Shown piece by piece: positions 28,613 through 36,561 of a DNA stretch of 44,036 bases. Positions within the stretch are counted from its first letter, which is position 1. Every line of letters begins with the position of its first letter. The notes beneath the pieces were generated by a model, which was not told the origin of the DNA, searched no databases, and saw only the letters and a program-made list of their open reading frames with translations. This DNA is from Tannerellaceae bacterium (GTDB taxonomy: Bacteria; Bacteroidota; Bacteroidia; Bacteroidales; Tannerellaceae). A program made the position numbers and the translations under genes. The stretch lies in contig JAJQAZ010000164.1 of assembly GCA_021203545.1 (NCBI GenBank), positions 1-44,036 on the forward strand, written 5' to 3'.

Positions 28613-29507
28613 AGAAATCATCCTTTTATTGTTTTTCCTTCTTCCCCTCTTGATGTACGGGCAGTCGGATACCTTATTTTTCGATTTTCCGGAACGTCTG
28701 CAAACCGTAGAGGAGGATATTTCTCAACTCACTACCAGACAGCGACAACATCAGACCGAACTTCGTTCTCTCCGTATGGAACTCAATGCTATCCGTAGCC
28801 AGATAACCATTACAGATTCTATTCTTCATCTGGAACGTAGGGAAAATAAGACTGCTCTGAAAGAAGTAAACAATAAGATGATACAGCAAGATGGAAAACT
28901 TAACCAAAAGTCAGAACAACTTCAGCAGGAGATACGCGACAAAACCCAGAAAGCAATAATTATCGGATTGCTCTGTATCCTTATATTTATGCTTATTTAC
29001 TTTCTTCTTCGTCGCAGAGTTGTCCGTGAGAGCGACAGTATTCGCCGGATCCATGATGCACAACAAACGTTGCAGACTACACAACTTGCCTTGCAGGAAG
29101 AGAGTGTGAAACTGGATACTAAACTTGTCGAGATATTCCGGAATCAATTGGAACAAGAGCAAAGTGAGCATAAAAATACTACCCATGATCATTTACTTGC
29201 TCTGAAAATAGCCGATGAGATTGTCCGTATCGAGACCAATCTGTTACGGATGGAGCCCACAGTCAAAGGATATAAGCAACTTTCTGCTTCTGTGAGACGC
29301 ATCAAAGAAAATTTCACAGCCAATGGATATGAAATTGTAGAGATGTTAGGTACACCTTATCACGAAGGAATGAAAGTAGTAGCCAATTTCCTATCTGATG
29401 AAAGCCTTGCCGAAGGCGAACAGCTCATTACCGGTATTCAGAAACCACAGGTAAATTACAACGGTGTGATGATTCAGTCGGCAGAAATAACAGTTAGTCA
29501 ACATTAA
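28599..29507 (+). CDS. Membrane-anchored coiled-coil protein with GrpE-like C-terminus
   Basis: The 302-residue protein has a signal peptide (~1-21, ending LMYGQ), a periplasmic coiled coil (~34-115), one membrane segment (119-137, IIGLLCILIFMLIYFLL), then arginines and a second coiled coil on the cytosolic side. The last ~100 residues resemble GrpE, the Hsp70 nucleotide exchange factor. A helix pair ends GYEIVEMLGTPYHEGM (243-258), and a beta stretch reads NYNGVMIQSAEITVS (286-300), comparable to the GrpE words LGxPFDPxxH and NGRxxRPAxVxV. With the Hsp70 gene 14 bp downstream, I infer a membrane-tethered exchange factor. Confidence 0.72.
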   Translation: MTKYKEIILLLFFLLPLLMYGQSDTLFFDFPERLQTVEEDISQLTTRQRQHQTELRSLRMELNAIRSQITITDSILHLERRENKTALKEVNNKMIQQDGKLNQKSEQLQQEIRDKTQKAIIIGLLCILIFMLIYFLLRRRVVRESDSIRRIHDAQQTLQTTQLALQEESVKLDTKLVEIFRNQLEQEQSEHKNTTHDHLLALKIADEIVRIETNLLRMEPTVKGYKQLSASVRRIKENFTANGYEIVEMLGTPYHEGMKVVANFLSDESLAEGEQLITGIQKPQVNYNGVMIQSAEITVSQH

Positions 29508-29521
29508 AAACAAACATAATT

Positions 29522-32020
29522 ATGGCACATATTAAGATCAACTATGGAATAGATTTAGGTACCACCAACTCTGCTGTTTGCCGCATGGAGAGCGGAGAAC
29601 TGGTAATTAAGAAAAGTGATACCCTCAAAGATACCCTGCCTTCCTGTGTCTCTTTTACCCGGAACAAGAGTATTAGAGTAGGAGACTCCGCATTCAATAT
29701 TTACAAAAGTGAAAAGCGCAATGCCACCAAGAGATGGCAGGAAGCCGCCGTCAATACTTTTATCGAATTCAAACGTACCATGGGACTGGACACTCCCTAC
29801 CAGAGTACCCACATGGAATGTAGTTATAGTTCAGAAGAACTTTCAGCCGAAATCCTGAAAACCTTAAAATCGTTTGTCACAGACGATACATTTCATTCTG
29901 TCGTTATCACTGTTCCAGCAAAGTTTACCATCAATCAGAAAGATGCAACCATGCGTGCCGCCCGGTTAGCCGGTTTTGAGCATTCTGAGTTATTACAAGA
30001 ACCCATAGCTGCCTCTATTGCGTACGGAGTGAACTCAGGTGAACAACATGGATATTGGATGGTATTCGATTTTGGCGGGGGAACTTTTGATGCTGCTCTG
30101 CTCCGGGTAGAAGATGGTATTATGCAGGTTTTTGATACAGAGGGCGACAATTACCTCGGAGGCAAAAACCTTGACTACGCCATTGCAGACGAAATATTGA
30201 TCCCTTACCTGAAAGAGCATTATGCCATAGAATCCATTTTGGCAGACAAGCAGAAAAAAGAAATTTTGCGGGAAGCCATGAAAACCTATGCCGAAGAGGT
30301 AAAGAACCAACTTCCATTCAAACCTCAGGAAGATATCATCTCTAACCTTGGCGAACTCGGAGAAGACGATGAAGGGAACGAACTGGAACTTGATCTCACC
30401 GTTACTCAGGAACAATTGGAGCGGGTATTAGCCCCTATTTTTCAGAAAAGCATTGATATCTGTAAAGAACTCCTTCAACGCAACAACATGCAGGGCAATC
30501 AACTCTCTTCCCTCATTCTGGTGGGTGGACCTACTTACTCTCCGGTAGTACGTAAGATGTTGCGTGAACAAGTGACTCCACAGGTAAATACTTCTATAGA
30601 CCCCATGACCGCTGTGGCACGGGGAGCAGCTTTGTATGCTTCCACCCTCGAGAGTGAAGTAGAAGAAGTGCTGGAACAAGGCACCGTTGCACTTGAAATA
30701 CGTTACGAAGCCACTTCCGTGCAACAGGAAGAATTTGTCTCTCTGAAATTATTGCGTGAAAAATCCACCGGAAACATACCCGAAAAACTCTATGCCGAGA
30801 TCACCCGCGGAGACAAAGCGTGGTCAAGTGGGAGAGTAGCACTCGAAGAATTGGGAGATGTAATAGAGTGTCAGCTGGTAAGTGCGCGTCCCAACCTGTT
30901 TACCATCACCGTATATGACGACAAAGGCAACGTATGCCCCTCTTTTCCGTCCGAAATCACTATCATTCAGGGATCCAGAGTCGGAAATGCGGTCTTGCCC
31001 TATTCCATTGGGATTGAGGTATACGATGCCGAAAAAGAGAAGACCGTTTTTACCTCTGTCAAAGGCCTCGAACGCAATCAGCTGTTGCCGGCCAAAGGAA
31101 TTATCAAAGGATTGCGTACTACCAACGATCTGCGTCCCGGTATCAGTACCGATTTCATCCAGATACCGATTTATCAGGGCGACGAAGGAGCAGAAGGAGT
31201 GCGGGCCATCTATTACGAACACGTATACACGGCACAGATCACCGGAGATCACATCCCCGCATTTTTACCTGCCGGCAGCGAAGTAGATATCACATTGAAG
31301 TCCAATCGTTCGGAAGGATTGTCCATGGAAGTCTTTTTCCCCTTGTTAGGCCATCTCGAAGAGATTGAAATAGACAAAGACACCGTACAGAAAGAAGTGA
31401 CCGAAGACTACCTGCAGGCGCAGATCAGTCAAGCACGCAGTGAATTGAAAAAATTACAGGAAGAAGGAGTCGACACTTCCGGCCTGCAACAGGCGCTGCA
31501 GCAGGTACAAAATGAACTGGGGCATGGTGACCAGAAAAAACAGGTATTACAGCACCTCAAAGAGACACAACGCAAAATCGATAAAATCGACTCCGAGAGC
31601 GAATGGAGCAGACTGGAACGGGAATTACAGAGAATGTTTGACGAGTTACAAGGAGATCAGGAAAAGTATGGCAACGCAGAAACTGCCCCAATGGTGCAGC
31701 AATTTCGTGAGTCGATGCAAAAAGTAATTGTCGCCCGTGACATTCCTGTGGCAAAAGATCTGTTGCGGCAGATGCGTGAATTAGACGTACAACTCGCTCT
31801 GATCGAATATTTGGTGAGCTGCATTGTCCGTTACTATCGTGAGTTTGACACATATCACTGGAGAAATCCGATGCGTGCACGTCAATTAGTCAATCAGGGA
31901 GTACAGGGAATTAATGATTCCCAATCAGCCGACCAGCTGTTACCTCTTGTACTCGAATTGTTCGAATTGCTGCCTCCGGATGAAATTCCGGAAGGAGCAG
32001 AAGGAATATTAAAAAGATAA
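29522..32020 (+). CDS. Divergent Hsp70 (DnaK-like) chaperone
   Basis: An 832-residue Hsp70-family protein. The ATPase domain (~1-380) keeps phosphate-1 GIDLGTTNS (9-17), LLQEPIAASIAYG, phosphate-2 VFDFGGGTFD (181-190) and the adenosine motif LILVGGP (331-337). The canonical DnaK interdomain linker (DVLLLDVTP type) and an obvious standard substrate domain are missing. Instead there is a divergent beta region (~400-600) and a long helical, Gln/Glu-rich C-terminus (~605-832) ending GAEGILKR. The architecture resembles the non-canonical Hsp70s that work with dedicated partners. The adjacent J-like and GrpE-like genes make up a full chaperone cycle. The following kinase-like and AAA genes suggest it is tuned or coupled to unfolding. 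Confidence 0.93.
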   Translation: MAHIKINYGIDLGTTNSAVCRMESGELVIKKSDTLKDTLPSCVSFTRNKSIRVGDSAFNIYKSEKRNATKRWQEAAVNTFIEFKRTMGLDTPYQSTHMECSYSSEELSAEILKTLKSFVTDDTFHSVVITVPAKFTINQKDATMRAARLAGFEHSELLQEPIAASIAYGVNSGEQHGYWMVFDFGGGTFDAALLRVEDGIMQVFDTEGDNYLGGKNLDYAIADEILIPYLKEHYAIESILADKQKKEILREAMKTYAEEVKNQLPFKPQEDIISNLGELGEDDEGNELELDLTVTQEQLERVLAPIFQKSIDICKELLQRNNMQGNQLSSLILVGGPTYSPVVRKMLREQVTPQVNTSIDPMTAVARGAALYASTLESEVEEVLEQGTVALEIRYEATSVQQEEFVSLKLLREKSTGNIPEKLYAEITRGDKAWSSGRVALEELGDVIECQLVSARPNLFTITVYDDKGNVCPSFPSEITIIQGSRVGNAVLPYSIGIEVYDAEKEKTVFTSVKGLERNQLLPAKGIIKGLRTTNDLRPGISTDFIQIPIYQGDEGAEGVRAIYYEHVYTAQITGDHIPAFLPAGSEVDITLKSNRSEGLSMEVFFPLLGHLEEIEIDKDTVQKEVTEDYLQAQISQARSELKKLQEEGVDTSGLQQALQQVQNELGHGDQKKQVLQHLKETQRKIDKIDSESEWSRLERELQRMFDELQGDQEKYGNAETAPMVQQFRESMQKVIVARDIPVAKDLLRQMRELDVQLALIEYLVSCIVRYYREFDTYHWRNPMRARQLVNQGVQGINDSQSADQLLPLVLELFELLPPDEIPEGAEGILKR

Positions 32021-32051
32021 GGTAGCCTATACATACTTAATCCAAGTAACT

Positions 32052-32966
32052 ATGTCTATACTCTCAAGAAAACAAAGAATGGGCGAATATACAGTAGAGT
32101 GGTTGGTCTGGAAAGACCCTACCGCAGAATTGTATCATGTAAAAAATGACAAAGGCAAAAACTACTTTCTCAAACTATTTACCGGTAATAAAGAAGAGAA
32201 CACAGCGGAAGGGAAAAACGATTTTGTACAGGAAAATGAGATCCGGAAGCAGATCGCTCATCCCAACCTGTGTCGTTACCGGACAGAAGGAGAAGTGCAG
32301 GTAAAAGGAGAAGTCAGGAAATATATCTTATTCGATTTTGTCAGTGGAGAAACCCTTTCCTGCCAGCTTGCCAGAAAACAGCAATACACTATTTCCGAGG
32401 CCACCCATCTGGTCATTGGTATATTGAACGGGCTGAAACATCTTCACTCCCTGCATCCTCCCGTGTTACATAAAGGATTGTCACCCGATGCTGTGATGAT
32501 TAGTTTGCTGGGACAGGTGCCTGTACCTAAAATTACGGACCTCAGCTATGCCGGAGTGGCCGAAAACAAATTACATCTCTGTCTGGAAGAAAAAAGGAAT
32601 CCTCTCTATATGGCCACAGAAACCTTTTCCGGTTTATTCACAGTTCAAAGTGATTTATATGCCGTCGGAGTCATTTTTTATCAGTTACTGACAGGACAAT
32701 TACCATGGGACATAGAGCAGGAGGCCGGACAAGAGCGTGGGGAAATCTGCGATAAACTTTATTTCCGTCGGCAGAAAAACATATACATTCCTACATCCGA
32801 CAGTTTCCAACCTGATGAGCAACTGATTCGCATCCTACAAAAAGCGCTGCACGAAGAGCGGGAATACCGTTTCTCTTCTGCTGAAGAATTTATTCGTGCT
32901 TTACATGGAGAACTGTATGTAGAAGAAGTACCGGATATACAGAGGTACCCCCCATCTTTCGGATGA
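32052..32966 (+). CDS. Protein kinase-like protein, probable pseudokinase
   Basis: The 304-residue product has a eukaryotic-type kinase fold: the ATP lysine in YFLKLF (Lys41), a helix C glutamate in NEIRKQIAHPNL, a hinge ILFDFVSGE, and the subdomain IX string SDLYAVGVIFYQLLTGQLPW. The catalytic loop reads HKGLSPDA (140-147) in place of HRDLKPxN, so both the catalytic Asp and the Mg-binding Asn are absent. The DFG segment is TDLS, with Asp163 kept. It could bind ATP but is unlikely to phosphorylate. No membrane segment is seen. It ends close to a C6 tract after which the AAA coding frame begins, so it may be the N-terminal half of a fused protein. Confidence 0.85.
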   Translation: MSILSRKQRMGEYTVEWLVWKDPTAELYHVKNDKGKNYFLKLFTGNKEENTAEGKNDFVQENEIRKQIAHPNLCRYRTEGEVQVKGEVRKYILFDFVSGETLSCQLARKQQYTISEATHLVIGILNGLKHLHSLHPPVLHKGLSPDAVMISLLGQVPVPKITDLSYAGVAENKLHLCLEEKRNPLYMATETFSGLFTVQSDLYAVGVIFYQLLTGQLPWDIEQEAGQERGEICDKLYFRRQKNIYIPTSDSFQPDEQLIRILQKALHEEREYRFSSAEEFIRALHGELYVEEVPDIQRYPPSFG

Positions 32967-32988
32967 CGACCGGCAAGAACAGAAACCA

Positions 32989-33786
32989 TTGCGAGGCTTT
33001 GCTGCCATTGCGGGTATGGAAGAACTCAAAGAACAATTGTATGCCGAGGTGATTGATGTCTTGAGAAATCCCGAAGAATACAACAGGCACAACCTTGGGC
33101 TGCCCAACGGATTGCTGCTATACGGTCCTCCGGGTTGCGGAAAGACCTTTTTTGCCACCCGTTTTGCCGAAGAGACCGGTTATCACTTTATAAAAGTAAT
33201 GACATCTGATATCGCTAGTATCTATATTCACGGCACGCAGGAGAAAATCAAAGAGATCTTTGACGAAGCCCGTCGCAAATCGCCTACTATTCTTTATTTC
33301 GATGAAATAAATTCCATGGTGCCCAAACGTGATTCGGCTCAGGAACATGCTAAAGGAGAAGTCAATGAATTTCTTTCACAATTAGATAATTGTGGCTCTA
33401 CCGGAGTTTTCGTCGTAGCCAGTACCAACTATCCCGACCAGATAGATGCCGCTGTGTTGCGTGCCGGACGTTTGGAACAGAAATATTACCTGCCACCTCC
33501 CGATGTTGAAGCACGGAAAGCCTTGTTCCGGCTCTATCTGCAAAGTCGTCCGTTGGATTATATGATGGATTATCAGCAACTTGCCGAACTGACGGAAAAC
33601 TATGTCTCTGCCGATATAAAACTCGTCATAGATAAGGCTTCTCGTAAAACCATAAGGGAGAAGCGCGGTAAGATCACCATGAAAACGTTGTTGGAGGTCA
33701 TTACCAGCTATCAACCTACCGTTTCGCTGGCGGAAATACGGCGCAATGAAGAAATCCGTAGAAAGTTTGAAAATAATCGGATATAA
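32989..33786 (+). CDS. AAA+ ATPase (classic AAA clade)
   Basis: A single AAA module with Walker A GPPGCGKT (46-53), Walker B ILYFDE (101-106), sensor 1 VASTN, arginine finger region RAGR and sensor 2 VSADIK. It is closest to the FtsH/Cdc48 clade, which remodels or unfolds proteins as hexamers. The coding frame is open upstream of the TTG at 32989 (PHLSDDDRQEQKPLRGF) with no ATG or GTG before the conserved start. Deleting one C from the six at 32948-32953 would fuse it to the kinase-like gene as a 577-residue protein. The start is thus uncertain. It is followed by the TerB-like gene after 32 bp. Confidence 0.88.
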   Translation: MRGFAAIAGMEELKEQLYAEVIDVLRNPEEYNRHNLGLPNGLLLYGPPGCGKTFFATRFAEETGYHFIKVMTSDIASIYIHGTQEKIKEIFDEARRKSPTILYFDEINSMVPKRDSAQEHAKGEVNEFLSQLDNCGSTGVFVVASTNYPDQIDAAVLRAGRLEQKYYLPPPDVEARKALFRLYLQSRPLDYMMDYQQLAELTENYVSADIKLVIDKASRKTIREKRGKITMKTLLEVITSYQPTVSLAEIRRNEEIRRKFENNRI

Positions 33787-33818
33787 CGTAAAAAGACAGG
33801 AACATACATACAAAACTT

Positions 33819-34289
33819 ATGGCAACACAACTATTCCTGAAAACATTATTCTGCTGCATGGCCTGTGACGGGCATATAGCAGACGAAGAGATTGATCTCA
33901 TAGAACAACTGGTACAGGATTCCGACCGGTTCGCCTCTCTTCCTACCGATAAAATACTCAACAACTATGTGACAGAAATCAATCAGCACAGTAAAGCATT
34001 CCTTTCCGGTTATTGGTCAGAACTGGCTCAGTCATCCCTTTCCGAAACGGAGCAACTTTCTCTGCTGGAATTGCTTAACCGTATGATTGAAGTAGATAAG
34101 AAAATAGAATATGCGGAAATCAGCTTTTTCAAAAAAAATCGTCAACACCTGACTGTTTCCGATGAGGCCATTCTCGGGAAACTCCCCGGTTGCGAAGAAT
34201 ATCTTTTGCCCGATACCCATGTGGAAAACGAACTGGTGTATAACTATACATTCAACTCCATCCAACTCAAGACAATAGATAAACCATAA
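33819..34289 (+). CDS. TerB-like domain protein
   Basis: A 156-residue soluble helical protein. The N-terminus LFCCMACDGHIADEEIDLIEQL fits the TerB/DjlA-type helical domain, where an [AC]-D-G-x-[IV]-x-x-x-E motif starts an acidic metal-binding helix bundle. A second weak copy, EVDKKIEYAEISFFKK, supports the repeat-like fold. TerB domains appear in tellurite-resistance and stress systems and in some J-domain proteins. In this operon it is likely an adaptor. Its direct function is not known. Confidence 0.75.
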   Translation: MATQLFLKTLFCCMACDGHIADEEIDLIEQLVQDSDRFASLPTDKILNNYVTEINQHSKAFLSGYWSELAQSSLSETEQLSLLELLNRMIEVDKKIEYAEISFFKKNRQHLTVSDEAILGKLPGCEEYLLPDTHVENELVYNYTFNSIQLKTIDKP

Positions 34290-34302
34290 ATACCGTACAG
34301 CT

Positions 34303-34677
34303 ATGGATAATAACCTGATATACAGCTTAGTAAAGGAAATCAAACCGTTGGAGTGCCAATTCCTTGGAGAGCAGAAGGTAAAACTCATTATCGACAATGT
34401 AAACAACAAAAATAAAGCAATAGAAGCCTTACAGGAGAATGACGGATTATATCATTTCGGAGAGAACATTGAATTACTGGCATGTATCCTTGCCGCTGCA
34501 CAAACATTGATTGCACTCTGTGCATTGGCCTTGCAGATCAATGCCAGTCGTCGCGATAACAGTGAGCGGGAAGAAATGGCAGAAAAAATAGTAGAAGCTC
34601 TCAGCAAAGTAGAACATCTCGAAGAAGAGAAGAAAAAACGTCTGTCGGATATTCTGAAAGCAAAACTTCCTTTATAA
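34303..34677 (+). CDS. Small single-pass membrane protein
   Basis: A 124-residue protein with an N-terminal soluble part (~1-55), one membrane segment (57-80, ELLACILAAAQTLIALCALALQ) and a charged helical tail (85-124) that could form a coiled coil. No family is recognised. It starts 13 bp after the TerB-like gene and ends 11 bp before the membrane peptidase gene, so it is surely in the same transcript. It may be a membrane partner of the peptidase or of the GrpE-like anchor. Confidence 0.7.
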   Translation: MDNNLIYSLVKEIKPLECQFLGEQKVKLIIDNVNNKNKAIEALQENDGLYHFGENIELLACILAAAQTLIALCALALQINASRRDNSEREEMAEKIVEALSKVEHLEEEKKKRLSDILKAKLPL

Positions 34678-34688
34678 AAGTATCGGAC

Positions 34689-35837
34689 ATGAAATTAAAA
34701 AAATACATATCCCCGTTTCATGGATTACTGGATTCTTTCATGCGTTATCCGGTAGTGGTGTTTGTACTGTTCTATCTTTGTTTTCACTGGAGTATGGCTA
34801 CGCTTGGTCTGGTCATCTTAATGTTATTAGTCCAACTGTTAATCCACTATATTGTCCGGTTTTTCTATGATATGCGTAGTCTGATACAGTTGCAACAGTT
34901 TGTTCGCAAACATGATACCTGTACCCTTAAGAAAATTCCTGTAGAGCAACTGCTGGAAGAGATAGGGCTGAAAGAGGAAACTGATCTTCTGTTGTACCGG
35001 ACCAAAGATTTTCCTTACTATGGTGATGTATATCAGGTTGTAGATCGCGATGCCCGGAATCCCATTTTGCAACTGACCTCTTTTACTTTCCGACACCAAC
35101 GCTCTGTTATTATAATGAAAGATAATCCGGAAGATTCATCGCTGGCCTCCCGCGTGAAACTACTGCATGAGATCGGACACTGGATCTATACTGATTATCG
35201 TTGCTGGACAGTGAAAGCAGAAGCTATTATTTCTTTTGTATGGATCAATTTACTCGCTCTGCTTATTGTACCTCCCTTGTGGGTTCAACTGGTATTTTTT
35301 CTTGTCTCCTTTTTCTGGTTGATGCAGAATCAGCTTTGTGAGAAATATTACAAAGAGAACCGGATAGCCGAAAGTATAGCCGACGCTTTCGCATTCAGTC
35401 TCTTGAAAGACCATGAAGAGATTGACCTCTATGAAGAGTATTACATGCGCTATAAAACACCGGAAGAAAAAGAAAGGATGGAATATTTTAAAGTATGGTT
35501 CAGAGATCCCATTGACATAGAAAATGACTCCTTTTTCCGAAATATGGTTCCTCCGGTGATACGGGCACATATTCTTCGTAACAATGCTGTAAATTTTTTT
35601 GCCAGTGTAGAACGACTCTATACTCCTCCACGTCTGGCAAACGTTTGGCTATTCGTTGTCTTAGGACTGATCAGTTATTATGCAGTCTCCTATCCGGTTT
35701 ATCCGTCGTATATGTGGATTGTCGTCGTGAGCGGAGTTATTGCTATCCTTCTATATACATATATTGTTATTATATGCACGAAATCATTGAGTTGTCAGTT
35801 GTATGCACATCTAAATCAGCGCTTGGTGGAGGAATAA
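34689..35837 (+). CDS. Membrane HExxH zinc metallopeptidase
   Basis: A 382-residue integral membrane protein with hydrophobic segments near residues 20-60, ~185-215 and two or more at ~315-370. The motif HEIGH (160-164) supplies two zinc ligands and the catalytic Glu. AESIADAFA, with Glu228 and Asp232, fits the downstream third ligand of gluzincin-type (M48-like) peptidases. The fold between them is membrane-embedded (ISFVWINLLALLIV). A role in membrane protein quality control next to an Hsp70 and an AAA ATPase would parallel HtpX/FtsH, but this is inference. It is the last gene of the operon. Confidence 0.78.
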   Translation: MKLKKYISPFHGLLDSFMRYPVVVFVLFYLCFHWSMATLGLVILMLLVQLLIHYIVRFFYDMRSLIQLQQFVRKHDTCTLKKIPVEQLLEEIGLKEETDLLLYRTKDFPYYGDVYQVVDRDARNPILQLTSFTFRHQRSVIIMKDNPEDSSLASRVKLLHEIGHWIYTDYRCWTVKAEAIISFVWINLLALLIVPPLWVQLVFFLVSFFWLMQNQLCEKYYKENRIAESIADAFAFSLLKDHEEIDLYEEYYMRYKTPEEKERMEYFKVWFRDPIDIENDSFFRNMVPPVIRAHILRNNAVNFFASVERLYTPPRLANVWLFVVLGLISYYAVSYPVYPSYMWIVVVSGVIAILLYTYIVIICTKSLSCQLYAHLNQRLVEE

Positions 35838-35850
35838 GGCGAAACGATTT

Positions 35851-35902
35851 TTTCACTGCGGCAGATAGTTCAAGGGGAGCCCCCTCAACTCCCCCAAAAG
35901 GG
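35851..35902 (+). repeat. Dispersed repeat, right copy flanking chaperone operon
   Basis: This is the same 26-bp unit as at 26649, in the same orientation, starting 14 bp after the peptidase stop. It continues as CCCCCTCAACTCCCCC, which also builds the terminator hairpin. Confidence 0.7.
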
Positions 35903-35935
35903 GAACTTTTTATTTCCCCTCCCCTTAGGGGAGGC
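35889..35935. terminator. Bidirectional terminator region
   Basis: On the + strand a short CCCC-AAAA-GGGG hairpin is followed by AACTTTTTATTT, which would end the chaperone operon. Directly after, cctccccttaggggagg forms a second palindrome that could end the minus-strand NlpC/P60 transcript. Confidence 0.6.
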
Positions 35936-35954
35936 CGGGTGGGGCTTTGGGCTT

Positions 35955-36473
35955 TTACTTTACCCTCCCCCCGGTCAGCCAGTTACGGGCATAATAGGGT
36001 TCGTTGAGGTTATTAACCATGACTCCTTTGCTGGTGCTGGCATGTATAAACTTGCCGTCTTTCAGGTAAATACCTACATGGGTTGGAATCTTTTTATTTT
36101 TGCCGCCGGTATTAAAGAAAACCAGATCGCCTTCCTTTAAACTCCCTTTCCGGATCTTGCTGCAATTTTTCTTCAGTATATCAGCCGTAGAGCGGGAAAG
36201 GTTCTTATGGTACACCTCTTTATAAATATGGCCGGCCAGTCCGGAACAGTCTACGCCCCGTTTGGTGGTTCCTCCGTGCCGGTAGGGAGTACCCAGCCAG
36301 GAGGCACATTCGCCATACAGTTTGATATTGTCTTTAGGAGTAAGGGAAATCCCTATACGGTTTGAAATATCACGTACAGATGTCAGGTCACTGCCGCGAC
36401 GGGAAGATCCACAGGAGGAAAAAGATACAATAGAAATAGTTAAAAGGAAGAGATATAAAACGTTGGATTTCAT
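35955..36473 (-). CDS. NlpC/P60 cell wall endopeptidase lipoprotein
   Basis: The 172-residue protein has a lipobox (VSFSSCGSS) and an NlpC/P60 domain with the catalytic triad Cys76 (GVDCSGL), His132 (THVGIYL) and His144 (KFIHAS). Such enzymes cleave stem peptides of peptidoglycan in the periplasm. The length is typical of the compact Spr/MepS-like type. It is divergent from the glucosaminidase gene over an 88-bp region that carries one -7 element for each, so the two wall enzymes may be co-regulated. Confidence 0.93.
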   Translation of the reverse strand: MKSNVLYLFLLTISIVSFSSCGSSRRGSDLTSVRDISNRIGISLTPKDNIKLYGECASWLGTPYRHGGTTKRGVDCSGLAGHIYKEVYHKNLSRSTADILKKNCSKIRKGSLKEGDLVFFNTGGKNKKIPTHVGIYLKDGKFIHASTSKGVMVNNLNEPYYARNWLTGGRVK

Positions 36474-36492
36474 TTTTAATAGAGTTTAAAAA

Positions 36493-36530
36493 CAAATGTA
36501 CATAATATTTTCAAAAAACATGTACATTTG
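36493..36530. promoter_or_regulatory. Divergent promoters in an inverted repeat
   Basis: caaatgtacat (36493-36503) is the exact reverse complement of atgtacatttg (36520-36530). Each contains a perfect TACATTTG -7 element, pointing left (36493-36500) to the NlpC/P60 gene and right (36523-36530) to the glucosaminidase gene. Confidence 0.6.
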
Positions 36531-36561
36531 CGGAATATCATATTTTTGAATATCTAATAGT

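Noticed and set aside
32989-33786. AAA gene as an FtsH protease
   Set aside because: It has a lone AAA module with no membrane segment and no HExxH peptidase domain. The peptidase in this operon is a separate gene.
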